Origin: Porphyra umbilicalis | Lineage: Eukaryota > Rhodophyta > Bangiophyceae > Bangiales > Bangiaceae | Length of the DNA stretch: 64,000 bases | Assembly (NCBI GenBank): GCA_002049455.2 | Contig: KV918762.1 | Coordinates: forward strand, 434,001-498,000 | Direction: 5' to 3' | Shown here: piece after piece, positions 9,458 to 20,440 of the stretch | Layout of the letters: each line of letters opens with the position of its first letter | Position numbering within the stretch: position 1 is the first letter of the stretch | Program-made: the position numbers and the translations under genes | Notes under the pieces: model-generated | What the model saw: only the letters and a program-made list of their open reading frames with translations | Databases searched by the model: none | Told to the model about the DNA's origin: nothing

Positions 9458-12400
9458 AGCCGGGGCTGTGACAAGAGCAAGGTGTGCCAGCTGGTGTCGC
9501 GGCGGTCGCGGCAAGTGCGAAGAGGACGAGGTCAAGGTGGTTCAAGGGCGTGACGGTCAAGGCGAACGGCTCGGCAAGGTCGGGCGATACGACAAGACGA
9601 CATCATGGACGGAGGCGCTGCCGGCATGGGCGGCATCAAGATCGACAAGTTGACGGAGACGAACTTCCACGAGTGGCGTCAGCGCATTCAGATGGTCCTC
9701 GCGCTTCGCGACCTGGACGATATGCTTGACGAAGACGGCAAGCCGACGGACGCAGAGACCCGCGAGCTGGCGGTGTGAAAGCGTCGAGACACGAAGGCGA
9801 GCGCTATCATCGGGCTCACCCTTGGGTCTGAGCAGCTCGAGCACGTTTCGGGCTGCAAGACGACGGCGGAAATGTGGTCGACGCTGCAAGGTGTCTTCCA
9901 GCGCAGGAGTATGATGAACAAGATGAAGGCGCGACGCCAGTTCTACACCGTCGAAATGACCGTCGGCGAGGTCATGCTGGGCTACATCAACCGCGTGCGC
10001 AAGCTCGGCGAGAACCTCAAGGTCATGGGCGGCGAGGTAACGGAGATGGACGTTGCCATGAGCGTCCTCAACGGGCTGACGTCAAAGTACGAGAACCTGC
10101 TGGTGGCTCTCGACGCCAAGAGCGAGGACGAGCTGAGCCTCGACTTTGTCAAGAGCCGCTTGTTTCAGGAGGAGCGGCGGCAGGCGGACAAGTCACTGGC
10201 GACAAAGCGAATTGGCGACATGGCACTCGTCGGCGCCAACTATCGAGGTCAAGGTCGCCGTAGTGACCTCTCCAAGATCGAGTGCTACTACTGCCATACG
10301 TTTGGGCACATCTCTCGCGATTGCCCAGAGCTCAAGGCCAAGAAGCAGAGACAGGACAAGGTGGCCGCGATTGCGGCTGACGATGGTAGCGACATCGACG
10401 ACGCCATCTGTCTGGTGGGCAATGCAGCTGACACCGATGACATCTACAAGTCGTGGCTTGTGGACTCTGCGGCGTCTGCACACATGTGCTGGATGCGCGG
10501 GTGCTTCAACGACTACCAGACGACCACGGGACGCAGCGTCACCATGGGTGACAAGGGGTCCGTAGCCACGGCAGGCGTCGGAACCGTCGTGCGCAATGTC
10601 ATCGTTCACGGCAAGACGCGCAAGATCAAGTTGGAGAAGGTACTCCATGTTCCTACAATGGGCTTCAACCTCATGTCGGTCGACATGATGGAGGAGCGTG
10701 GGGAGGAAGTGTCATTCAAGGGAGGTAGGACGATCATCAAGATGAACGAGAAGACTGCTGCGTGCGGCACTCGTAAGAATGGGCTCTACCACCTGGACAT
10801 GGCCTCACTGTCGGATATTGCTGCGGTGGCCTCTCTTCAGCTCTGGCATGAGCGCCTTGGGCACGTCAACGTGGCTGGCGTTAAGCGGATGATCAAGAAC
10901 AAGGACATCAATGGACTCAAGTGCTCTTCCATGGCGGTCAAGGACGTCTGCGAGCCGTGCGTGTATGGGAAGGCGGCCATGACGCCTATGCCTAGTGCAG
11001 GAGGAGGTCGAGTCAGCAAGCGCCTGCAGCTCGTGCACTCGGACCTGGGCGGGCCAATGTCGGAGCCGTCGCGTGGCGGTGCGCTCTACTTCGGCACCTT
11101 CACCGACGACTTCTCCCGTTGGACCGACGTGGTCTTCCTGCAGAAGAAGAGCGATCTGCTCTCTGAGTACAAGAAGTGGCTGACTAAGGCCCAGCTGCAC
11201 ACGGGAACCCAAGATCAAGATCCTGTGATCCGACAATGGCGGCGAGTACGTGTCGAACGCATTCAAGGCTCTTCACGATGAGAACGGCACGACGCACCAG
11301 ACCACGGTGCCCGACACGCCGCAGCAGAACGGAGTTGCTGAGCGGCTCAACCGAGTTCTCGTGCAGATGGCTCGCACCATGATGCGACACAAAGACGTCG
11401 ATCAGGATCTTTGGGCGGATGCCATCAAGACGGCGGTGTACATCAAGAACCGCGTCACGAGCAGGGCACTTTTCGTTGCCAAGACACCTTTTGAGCTGGG
11501 GACCGGGAATAAGCCCAACGTAAGCCACATGCGGGTGTTCGGGTCGACATGCTGGGTCGTGCTGCACAAGAGTCACATCGACGGCAAGTTTGGCGACAAG
11601 GCGGCGAAGGGCGTCTTCTTAGGCTATCCCGACGGCAGCAAGGCGTACAAGGTCATCCTCGACGACAGCAATGTCGTCAAGGCACGAAGCCTTGTGTTCG
11701 CCGAGACGAACGTAAGCGAGGTCGCAGAAGTTGCGGAGGAGCGTCCCGGAGACGAAGGTGTCGAAGTCGAGACGGGCTTGCGTTCTGCAAGCGACGGCGA
11801 AGCCGTAGATGCAGACAATGACGACAAGGACGACAAGCAAGACGATGGATCTGACAAGTCCGCGGACGACAATCAAGGTAGTGGCGGCTCTCAAGACACG
11901 CTGCGTCGGAGCGGCAGTGCGCGGCGACCACCTGTCGAGTACTGGCGACCGGTGAGCCTGGGTGCTCACGAGGCGCCCACGACGTACGTGCAAGCCGTTC
12001 AAGGGCAAGAATCGGCTAAGTGGCAGATTACCATGGACGAGGAGATGGAAGCCATCCGCAAGAACAAGACTTGGCGCTTGACGGATCGCCCGGCCAGTCC
12101 ACGCGTGCTGAAGGACAAGTGGGTGTACAAGGTCAAGAACGAGGTTGACAAGAACGGGAACAACACGACGCGGCACAAGGCGCGCCTGTTCTTCATTGGT
12201 AACCGGCAGATCAAGGGGCTCGACTTCAACGAGACGTTTGCGCCGGTGGCCAAGTTCACCACCATTCGATGCATCCTGGCGATGACGGCGGCGAACGGGT
12301 GGGAGCTACATCAGATGGACGTCAAGACGGCATTCCTCAACGGCGACCTTGACGAGGAGGTCTTCATGGAGGAGCCAGACGGCTATGTCGATCCGACGTA

Positions 12401-13570
12401 TCCTGACAAGGTGTGTCGTCTCCTTCAAGCGCCGTATGGGCTGAAGAAAGCCCCCAAGATGTGGTAAGCCAAGCTCGACGACTTCCTCAAGTCGCAGGGG
12501 TTTGACAACATTGACCCGGATGCATGCTTCTACCTCCTTATGGATGACGGCGAAATCATCATTGTCCTGGTGTGCGTCGACGATGTTCTTTTGGTGGCAT
12601 CAAGCCTGGCGGCGATCTACAAGATTAAGGACGCTCTGCACAAGCGTTTTGAGATGAAGGACCTGGGCAAGGCCAAGGTCATCCTCGGGCTAGAGATAAG
12701 ACGTGACAAGGCGTTGGGCACCCTCAAGCTGTCGCAGGGCAAGTACGCGGCGCAAGTGCTCGAGAAATTCGGGATGGCGGAGTGCAACACGATCGGAACG
12801 CCGCTGGAGGTGGGCCTGCAGCTGTTCAAGGCCAACGAGAGCGACGCCGCGCTGCCCTATCGAGAAGCCGTCGGCAGTTTGATGTACCTGATGGTCGGGA
12901 CGCGTCCTGGCCTCGCCTTCGCCATCGGGAAGCTGAGTCGGTTTGTCTCGTGCTACGGCAAGGAGCATTGGGCGGCGATCAAGCGCGTTCTACGGTATGT
13001 CAAGGGTTCGATGGACAAGGGGCTGGTCTTCGACAAGAGCGCTTCCTGTGTTCTACAAGGCTACAGTGATGCCGACTGGGCGGGTGACCACGAGACGCGA
13101 CGTTCTACGACGGGCTTCACCCTCATTTTTGGCGGAGCAGCCGTCAGCTGGGGTTCTAAGTTGCAGAAGACGGTGGCGCTGTCGACGATGGAAGCTGAGT
13201 ACATGGCTCTATGTGAGGCCAGCAAGGAAGGTGTTTGGCTCAACAAGCTCGTGCAAAGCGTGGCATCTCAAGGGCTGCGGACAGCGATCTCGGGCGGGCC
13301 GATCAACATCAAGGTCGACAACAGCGGGTGCATTGAATTCTCCAAGAACCCCGTCGAGCACAAGCGCACCAAGCACATCGACATTCGATACCACTTCGTG
13401 CGCGAGGCCATCACGACGGACAAGGTGACACTGGAGCATTGTGCAACTGACGACGACATGGTGGCGGACCCGATGACGAAGGAGCTCGGCAAGACCAAGC
13501 ACGACAAGCATGTGGAGGCCATGGGGCTTTGCTGAATATAAGAACCACCGCGGCAACAAGCAAGGAGGAA

Positions 13571-13987
13571 TGTTGGACTGTGATGCTCGTCGCCGACTCC
13601 ACTGGCGGTTCGCGGATGGATGATGGTCGGTGACCCTTATGGTACCCCACATGGTACATTTGCAAGACGTGGTCAAGTTGCACACATTCGTGTTGGGTGA
13701 TCTTGGGGCGTTACTTTTGGCATGTTTTGGATTTGATCTTCGCTTTGCTCTAGTGGCTTTTGATTTGGTGAGTAATTCGATTTGGTGCGAGGGCGTGGGC
13801 GTCGGTGTGGGCGCGACAGGGGGAGCACTTGGGCCGGTGGGGACTATTTGAGAGGTGCTCTCGGTTGAGAGAGGCGGGCGAACCTTAGGAGAACCAACAA
13901 AGCACGTTCGCACACACACACACAAGCTCAAGCCACTCAACCACTTCACCGTGGTCCCCCAACCCCTATCCCCACTGCGTTCTAACA
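13571..13987 (+). repeat. Copia 3' LTR
   Basis: A 417-bp partner of the 5' LTR, preceded by a purine-rich tract (AAGGAGGA) that fits a plus-strand primer. It is followed directly by the second AGAGA target copy. Confidence 0.95.
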
Positions 13988-13992
13988 AGAGA

Positions 13993-15929
13993 AAGTAGGA
14001 AACGCACGTGGAGTCTGTCAAAGCCGATCACCCGGTAGAGGTGCTCGCACCCTGACCCCTGTCTCGCCCACCCTGCCAAAGCGGGTTCCCTGCAGTGTAT
14101 GCCCATCGTGTCTTCGATATTCTTGACGGCCGCGGAGTTGCCCGATTCGTACCGCATCTGCGCGCCGTCCAGTTGTGCTGAGACGGTCTCCGTCACGTCC
14201 CGCTTCCGCTGATTCAGGCGTCGGCGGCTCAAAAACGTCTCCGAGGCGGCCATGCACGGCGTGCAGTCGTACTTGCTGCCGTGCTGCTTGAGTGAGAGCA
14301 AATTACGCTTCTCCATGTAGTCACATGAATTCAGCAGCAGGCGCGGCAACATGTTCATCGTCGTCCCGTCCGCCAAGAGCAACGAGCATCCGACCTCGGA
14401 CGCCTCCATGCAGCGGCGGAAGATGAGGAACAAGGAACACTGGAGCAGTTCGGCTTTTGTTGCGGACGTCTTGGCCTTGGCGCGTGGCTCGTACTTGTGC
14501 AGCACCATTGGGATGTATCAGACCGTCACCCAGTGGACGCGCCTGGTACGGATGTTCATCACGTACCGTTGCACGGGGTATGCGGAGACGGCTGTGCAAC
14601 GACCGTGATAGAGGGGAGCAGCAGAAAGCCAAAACAGCAGCGCAAAAGGACAGTTGTCAGAGCGTTGCGTGAGGGACCTGCCGTAGCAACGGTTCAAGAG
14701 GCCGGCGCGAGCACAAGCCCAAGAAACCCCGAAAAGACTACCCACAGATAAGAAGCAAGCGACGTACCGCCGGTCCCTGTCAGAAGCGTGCTGTCGGAGT
14801 AAGCGTGCAAGCCCAAGACCTTAGTGCCAGCCGGTAGCGTATCCTGCACGTCCTTCTCGTTCTCAAAAAACGTCGCACTGTCCAAGGGGCCCGTTCACAC
14901 ATGTGCATCGTTTGTGTCGGCGTAGTCAGGACCCGTCGCGTCCCACTGTAGCTGGTCCACACGCGCCTGGCGCATCAGCTCCTGCGCGGCGTTGAGGGCG
15001 TCACGAACGAGCAGGTGGTACGTCCTGCCGGCTGTGACAACAGGCGCGTCCCGCCAGCCGAGGGCACGAAGCGTCGTCCGCTTCTCATTCCTGATGGCCT
15101 TCCAAAACATGGTCTTGTTTGGGAACCGGTGCCCAAAGAGGTCCTCGCCGGCAGTGGCTGACTTCACAGCTCGCAGAGTCGCGTAGAAAGCGCTGGCCTT
15201 TTTGGGCCCCGTTTCGCCTCCATTTGCCGTACACACGTAAGAGAAGACGCGCCGCTCGGACAGGGTGTCATACCGCGGGAGGTCGGAAATGTTTCCTTGG
15301 CCGGATAACACCGGCTCCGACTCGTCTGCATCTCGCAGGTCTTGAAACCATTGCAAGACCCGACCGCTCAGTGTCGAGCCGTAGTCCATGTCACCATGCA
15401 TGACGACCGGCGTCTGATGTCGCAGCACCTCGACGAAGAGGGTGATGACGTCCGGCGGCTTGTCTTTGTCGGGGTCGTCCATGGGTTGCATCTCATCGGA
15501 GGCGTTCTCGTCGTCGTCCCAGGGGCTGAGCGGCTGCATGGACGCCGAGTTGTCCGAGGCACCCGAAGACGGTCCGCCAGAGCCCGTCCAGTCAGAATCG
15601 GTGGCCTTGTCTGTTTTGTCGTGGTCGCACGTATCTGAGCCGCTGCCGCTCGAGTGCCCGCCGTCCTCGTCCGCGTCCCCGCCGGTGCCGTCCGCGGTCG
15701 GTGCGATGCTGTCGCCAGCACCTTGCGTGCCCCCGCGACCCGCGGCATAGCGACCGGCGTGGCCCTACGAGCTGCCGATAGGCGGCGGCGGATGCGCCGC
15801 CCCGGCGAGCACAGTTTGGGCGACGTCAACTAGATCTCGATGTTGAACTTGTAGAAAGCGGTTGAGGTAGCCAGGTTGCATAAAAGTCCTGTTGCATGTG
15901 CGATAGGGGCACCTGAGATGGCGGCCCAT
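13993..15929 (-). pseudogene. KDZ transposase, N-terminal half (C2H2 finger and core)
   Basis: Begins at ATG 15929 with MGRHLRCPYRTC and a C2H2 finger (C-P-Y-R-T-C ... H), usual at the N-terminus of Plavaka proteins. An acidic linker follows (about 15540-15430), then a region ending in TKVLGLHAYSDSTLLTGTGG, with the first core Asp at codon 14793-14795. After an intron the next exon gives SAYPVQRYVMNIRT and then LLADGTTMNMLPRLLLNSCDYMEKRNLL (Asp codon 14368-14370), matching the family's A-W-P-V-Y and D-G...H-P-L...D-Y-P-E-Q blocks. Before the intron one frame runs through from 15929, broken by stops at 15765 and 14895. After the intron there is a TGA at 14518. No frame changes other than the intron are needed, so decay is recent or slow. 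The copia element cuts the frame at 13992. Confidence 0.75.
14592..14767 (-). other. Spliceosomal intron (176 bp) in the KDZ transposase gene
   Basis: The minus strand reads GGCG|GTACGTCGC at the donor (G at 14767) and TTGCACAG|CCGTCTCC at the acceptor (14592). Removing 176 bp shifts the reading frame by exactly the amount needed to pass from the frame ending in LLTGTGG to the frame starting SAYPVQRYV, which are adjacent in other Plavaka-like proteins. Read without splicing, the first frame soon meets a stop. The donor is close to consensus and the acceptor has a pyrimidine-rich lead. This is the clearest intron in the window. Confidence 0.75.
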
Positions 15930-16567
15930 CGTGGCGGGTGCAAAAGGGACTGGAGGAGGGAGCCGAAAGACAGCTCGCCGCCAGCAGCCGCCATGACGGG
16001 GTTGCAAAAAGAAGGCAGCTGCGACGCCGTGCTTCGCCTCCCTGTGAAGATGTGGCAGTGATCCCTGGCTCGCATTGTCGTGTTGCTGCCCGGCAGCAAC
16101 GGAACGCGGTGGGCATCGTCCTGAAAGCATCGAGGTCGAGCGTTCCTTGGTGGGCTGCTGCCTGAAAGCATGGAGGTCCTGATGCGTCGCTCAGGGGCCA
16201 ATGGGGCAAAGGGGCAGCCAAGAGGCACCTGTCAGACGGCGGAAGGGCGGGGCAGCCGAAATGGGGCGCCGAAGCACTATATCCTTTGTTCCGAGCACAG
16301 CGTGACTGCAGACGGACCCACTGTCGCACGTCAGTGGCCCGGCAGGTCACTGGGTGGCCGCACCGGGGTTGCCGGTGAGAAATGAGCTGGCGCGCTGTGC
16401 AAGAAAGCCCTGACCTGCGTTGGCAATGGGCAGTGGATCGATTTCGGTCGATTTCACGCACGACGCCTGTCACTCGCGCGTGCGGCTCCACCTGACGTAC
16501 CGTACGTGAGCTCCTTCTTTGAGTCGATTCTGGCCGCGCAATCTACGTGACCTCCCGTGGCGCCACA

Positions 16568-17344
16568 ATGGGGAAGAGGTGCTGCGTTTACAGCTCTGCT
16601 GCTGTCGCTTGTTCTGGGTGCTTTTGTGGTTTGTTAGCGTCTGACGGGTCCCTGCCTTGTGCGGCCCGATCCGTGAGCCCTATGGTGCTTGCGCACCGGC
16701 GGCAGCCCTTCTCATCCCTGTCGACGATGCTCCCTGCGCACGAAAAGTTTGTGACGTCGGGCCGAGACAGCCTGTCGCACTTGTTCCGGCTGCGGCGCGG
16801 CGCGCAGCGGCTTTTGTTCGACGCTGTGCTGCGGAAGCTGGTTGTGGCAGTCCACGGCCTGTGGATGGTTGACCATGCCACCGACACAGCGCTGGGGGCG
16901 CCTCTGCAGGTCAGCATCTTCTCGACCTACGTCAAAAGAATTTTAGTGCAGCTGCGCCGGTGGGAAAGCAAGCTGCCCTTCTGCCTTTGGCAGGCGCCGG
17001 AGGAGAGCGCCGTGCACCCGGTCGGCGTAGAAGTGTCGGAGCTGCTAGCGCGCCAGGGTCAGGACTCACCACCAAGCGTGACAGTCGTGGACCTGCGGGC
17101 GGCGCTGCTTGCCGCTCACCCCGGTGCGGTGCCGGAGAAGGTTTTGAGTCGCCGCGACGGCCTCAACCTTTTGCTCCCCGCTGTGTCGTCCATGAAGATG
17201 TGCACGGACGTGCGGCAGCGCTACGGCGACTGGGCCACCATATTTTCGTTGGAGCAGGAGGTCTTCCTCACATGCCTCGCAATGGGGAGCCTTAAGGCGT
17301 CCACGCATATGTTCCGCATGCGGAAGGCGACGCCGATGTTATGA
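16568..17344 (+). CDS. Unrecognised 258-residue protein
   Basis: One uninterrupted frame from the ATG at 16568, starting MGKRCCVYSSAAVAC. The N-terminus is Cys/Ala-rich and mildly hydrophobic; I would not call it a definite signal peptide. The body is rich in amphipathic helices (SLSHLFRLRRGAQRLLFDAVLRKLVVAVHG, FSTYVKRILVQLRRW) and ends FRMRKATPML. I recognise no family or catalytic motif. It is the convergent neighbour of the histone H3 variant, with 93 bp between stops, and lies divergently beside the KDZ element, whose first ATG is at 15929 on the other strand. It could be a host gene or cargo of an element I cannot delimit. The integrity of the frame beside heavily decayed neighbours argues that it is real. 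Confidence 0.5.
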   Translation: MGKRCCVYSSAAVACSGCFCGLLASDGSLPCAARSVSPMVLAHRRQPFSSLSTMLPAHEKFVTSGRDSLSHLFRLRRGAQRLLFDAVLRKLVVAVHGLWMVDHATDTALGAPLQVSIFSTYVKRILVQLRRWESKLPFCLWQAPEESAVHPVGVEVSELLARQGQDSPPSVTVVDLRAALLAAHPGAVPEKVLSRRDGLNLLLPAVSSMKMCTDVRQRYGDWATIFSLEQEVFLTCLAMGSLKASTHMFRMRKATPML

Positions 17345-17437
17345 AGAAATTGATGGAAAAATGAACGTGCGCGTCGTCAAAGCATGCTACCAGCACTCCG
17401 AGGACTGAGGGCCAAACGACATGAAAGTGCTCTCCCG

Positions 17438-18085
17438 TCACACGCGGTCCGGGGCGCGGACTCGGCGCGCAAGCTGCAGATCCTTCATCATCATCGTCTT
17501 GCGGCCACCATGCAGCATGCACATCACGCTGTCGGCCATGATGCCAACGAGGTAGTCCTCTGAGGCCTCCTGCAGCGTCGCAATCGCCGTCGACTGGAAG
17601 CCGAGGTCCGTTAGGTAGTTCTGCGCTACCTTCTTCACCAGACGCTGTAAGGGCAGCTTGGGGATGAGCGTTTCCGTCGACATCTCGAATTTCCGGATCT
17701 CCCGCAGTGCCACTGTGCCGGGGCGGTAGCGGTGGACGCGCTTCACACCGCCCGGGTAGCTGGGCGGCGCCTGCGCGGCGGCGTGCGAGCAGCGCAACGC
17801 CCCTCGCTCAGCCACTTCGCGCGCCGCCGCGTCGGCGCCAGCACCCGACGCACTAGCAGCTGCCGTGGAGGTCTTGGCTCGCGCCGCTGCGTTGCCAAGT
17901 CGGACAGCAGGGCGGGCTCCCGCGAGAGCCAGTGAGGCCCGTATGCCCGGAGCCAACCCGTCCATGCGGGGGCCGTCCCGTGTCTGGCCACCCATGCCCT
18001 TGAGTGTCGCGACGCTCTTACCAGCATGGGCCCGCACGGGCTCTGGAGAAGGCGTGCGTGTGGCGGGGGTCTTTGTGCGACCCAT
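17438..18085 (-). CDS. Divergent histone H3 variant with long N-terminal tail (CenH3 candidate)
   Basis: A 215-residue single-exon protein from ATG 18085. It starts [16 protein letters not shown], recalling the MARTKQTAR start of H3, but the tail is about 112 residues, roughly three times canonical, Ala/Arg-rich, and lacks the ARKS context of Lys9 and Lys27. The core is unmistakable: [21 protein letters not shown] (alpha-N), [22 protein letters not shown] (alpha-1), [23 protein letters not shown] (alpha-2), [13 protein letters not shown] (alpha-3). Departures include RKLPF to PKLPL and HAKRVTIMPKD to [12 protein letters not shown] long tail and a divergent core suggest a specialised variant. 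Centromeric H3 is possible, but loop 1 has the canonical length, without the insertion common in CenH3, so this is not decided. In H3 nucleosomes the protein pairs with H4. The frame is intact. Confidence 0.88.
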   Translation of the reverse strand: MGRTKTPATRTPSPEPVRAHAGKSVATLKGMGGQTRDGPRMDGLAPGIRASLALAGARPAVRLGNAAARAKTSTAAASASGAGADAAAREVAERGALRCSHAAAQAPPSYPGGVKRVHRYRPGTVALREIRKFEMSTETLIPKLPLQRLVKKVAQNYLTDLGFQSTAIATLQEASEDYLVGIMADSVMCMLHGGRKTMMMKDLQLARRVRAPDRV

Positions 18086-20440
18086 AGCGACGTCGGGTGG
18101 CGGCGTCGTAGAATGATAGAGGGCTGCCAAGGGGCAGGAAAGTGAAGCGGGGAGGGACACAACCGATGGACGATGCGGTGGTCGGTGTCATCAAGCAGGT
18201 TGGTGCGCGTTGTTGCTCGGTGGGCATGGAGTGGATGCAAATGGCCACCAAATTTCTGGTCAAAACCCCGCCCGACCCACTCTCACCCGCATACCGCAAT
18301 CGCCACGCTCGCCGGTCCTCGGACGTCCCCCAATCTTCCAAACGGCGCAGCATGCACGCCGCCCGCCGCCCCACATCGGCCATCCGCGCCAGTCCCCCCC
18401 ACAAGCACCCCCCAACAAACACTATGCCAGACACTCTTTGCACCCCCAGCTCAGTGCACACCCACCGCCGCGCGACGGGAGGCACAGTGGAAACCGTCGT
18501 CGCGGGATGGTGCTCACGCTGCAGCACTCAGCCGTCGTCCGCACCCCCTCTTTGTGACTACGCGGATGCACGGCGTGCGTGCCCGCCCACAAGCGTCTGA
18601 CCCGGGGGAAGGGTCGCAGCACAAGATAAATGCACCGCGTCGCATGTCCAACACGGCGCGCGACAGAGGGGGGCACGCGCGGACGCCTGGATGCACCGGT
18701 CTTGCCCGTACCGTCGCCCGACGTCAATTATGCTCGTCAAGGTGGTTTTCGGGCGGACTAAGGTCGCAGGAAGGGGCCCGCTAGGGGTCTGAAAGGGAGT
18801 CCGGTCGAGGTGGTGTTACTCTGCAGCAGGCCGACCGTAGCCCAGCGGGATGATCGTGCTGTTAGCGGCCGGGATCGCAAGTGCGGCGCCCGACGATCTG
18901 ACTTTGCCATTCGTGCACTAGAACGATGCAGCTGCGGCAGGCCGTCGGGTACATACCAGGAACGCAGGGCGCAGGAACGAGAAACTAACATATGATGGGG
19001 ATCTGAGTGGCATGCTGAGTAGAGATCTCACCCGACACCGGTACGTGTACGGCCGACAGTGCGCTAGCGCGCTGCGATCCGGTCACGCCTGCCACTCCCC
19101 TAGGACCGCACATTAGGGGCGCGAGTCCGGTGGTCGCGCAATGCGTCACAATCGTGAGACCGAGCGGCGCGAGCCAATCCCCCGCGGCGCCGTGCCTTGT
19201 CTTTCGACAAGCGCAGACCAGTCCACAACTGCTGTTCTCGCTGGCTCACGGTGTCTGCTGTTTCGTGCTCTGTTGAAGCAGTACCGGGCCCGGTTGGGAG
19301 CCGTTATGGGGCCTTGCATGGGCTATCACAGCCACACGAAGCCCACCTCGACTTCAGCTGTACTGCGCGGCCCGCTGGGACCTCCGGAGGCTTGAGGGGC
19401 ACCTACCCCCCGTCCTCTCTTTGACGGACCCGAGGCGGCGGTAGCGCCGCGGATCCCACAGCGCGGCTTCTGCTGCGGAGGAGTGCGTTAGCCCCCTCTT
19501 CGGCGACACAACTGGCGACACGGGGGGTGCGCACTCGAATACCCTCCCGGCAGACACCGCGGCCATGACGGCGGTACCTCTGACCGAGACAACCACGGGC
19601 ACCCAGCAGTTGCAGTCCTTCGCGGCCGTCCGAAGACCGTCGAGGTCACCGACTCCCCGCGCCCCTGCCACCCTTGTGGAGATGGTTGGACCGGCCCAGA
19701 TGACAGGGCCTCGCTTTTTCCCGAATCAGACGCCTGTGAGCCCGGCATCGCTCACTTTGGAAGCCTGCAGTGATGGTGACGATCTTGGCGGGCCAGCTGG
19801 AGCCCCTGTTGCGAATGCTGCCGATGGGTGCTTTTTCTGGTCCGTCCGGCGCCCTGTCGTGCGGCGCTTACGTGTCCGCATGCATTTCGAGGTGTCGGCG
19901 GGGTTAGTGGCCAGCTCGATCGGAACTGCTATGGTGCAGAGGTTTTTCGTCCGCCGGTGTCCGGCGGCAACCGACACCCTCTGTGTTCCCGGTGCGTTTG
20001 GTTCTCTCGGTGCAAGCAGACCGTCTAATGAATGCCTCGCGTGTCGCTCGGCTTTGCATCTGTCCGGTGGTGACGAAGGACATATCGGGGTTGGCAGCGG
20101 GACCGGAGTGCCACCGACAACGCCAGCGCTGGCCCGTGCTGGCCAATCTGTTCTGCGGCACATACCGTCGGCTCCGAGCCCGGTTCGCGGCGCCGTGCTT
20201 CTCCACACGGCCCCCCGGTCCGTCACTACGTGGCCGCTTTACTCAAATACGTCGCTCGCCAACCCGCGACGCAGATCTCTCGAAGCCATCTGCTCCTGTT
20301 GTACAGCGACGCCGCGACGTGCCGCCCGACGGCGCGATCGGCGCGACTGCTCCCGGTTGCAGCCTCCAGGACGCGACGGATTGTGGCGTGCCGCCAGCTC
20401 CTGCAGCCCCGGTCGACGAATCTGCGGCTCTCGGTGGTGA
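18086..20440. other. Spacer upstream of the H3 variant, no gene recognised
   Basis: The first few hundred bases should hold the H3-variant promoter, but I see no clear TATA or CCAAT box. A Pro-rich plus-strand frame (18142-18600) overlaps that promoter region and looks incidental. Further on, plus-strand frames of about 160-290 codons (19565-20456) overlap each other in different registers, are Ser/Pro/Arg-rich and show no domain. The right edge is the truncated end of chromovirus copy A. Confidence 0.45.

Larger units (their letters stand above)
9026..13987 (+). mobile_element. Ty1/copia retrotransposon, full-length, broken
   Basis: A 4,962-bp element with two LTRs of about 418 bp that begin TG and end CA, flanked by the perfect 5-bp duplication AGAGA. 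Parts in order: LTR, primer-binding site, gag from about 9605 with a CCHC knuckle (C-Y-Y-C...H...C, about 10283-10324), protease near 10460 (V-D-S-A-A-S), integrase from about 10840, reverse transcriptase about 12040-12900, RNase H with D-A-D-W-A-G-D near 13070, a short purine-rich tract, and LTR. Integrase before reverse transcriptase defines Ty1/copia. The coding region carries a handful of breaks. The LTRs differ at roughly seven positions (about 98% identical), so insertion is fairly recent. It lies inside the KDZ transposase gene. Confidence 0.95.
7294..15929 (-). mobile_element. Decayed KDZ (Plavaka-like) DNA transposon split by a copia insertion
   Basis: Minus-strand coding remains of a KDZ-superfamily transposase, closest in motif layout to Plavaka. 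In transcript order: a C2H2 finger (from 15929), a transposase core with the D-S-T and D-G-T-T landmarks (15540-13990), then a C-terminal part with the family's P-K-x-H-S-L-L and K-x-x-Q-x-x-V-K-L-A-Y motifs (8560-7294). Sequence from 9026 to 13987 is a copia retrotransposon inserted into the coding sequence. Removing it and one copy of its 5-bp duplication leaves about 3.7 kb of KDZ DNA, a plausible size for the coding part. Several in-frame stops show that it is dead. Terminal repeats and the 8-bp duplication expected of KDZ elements were not found, so the limits given are those of recognisable coding sequence only. Confidence 0.75.

Noticed and set aside
17438-18085. Simple canonical histone H3 pseudogene
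   Set aside because: The frame is intact, the tail is unrelated in length and sequence, and core changes are spread through conserved helices without disrupting them. This fits a diverged functional variant better than a decaying copy.
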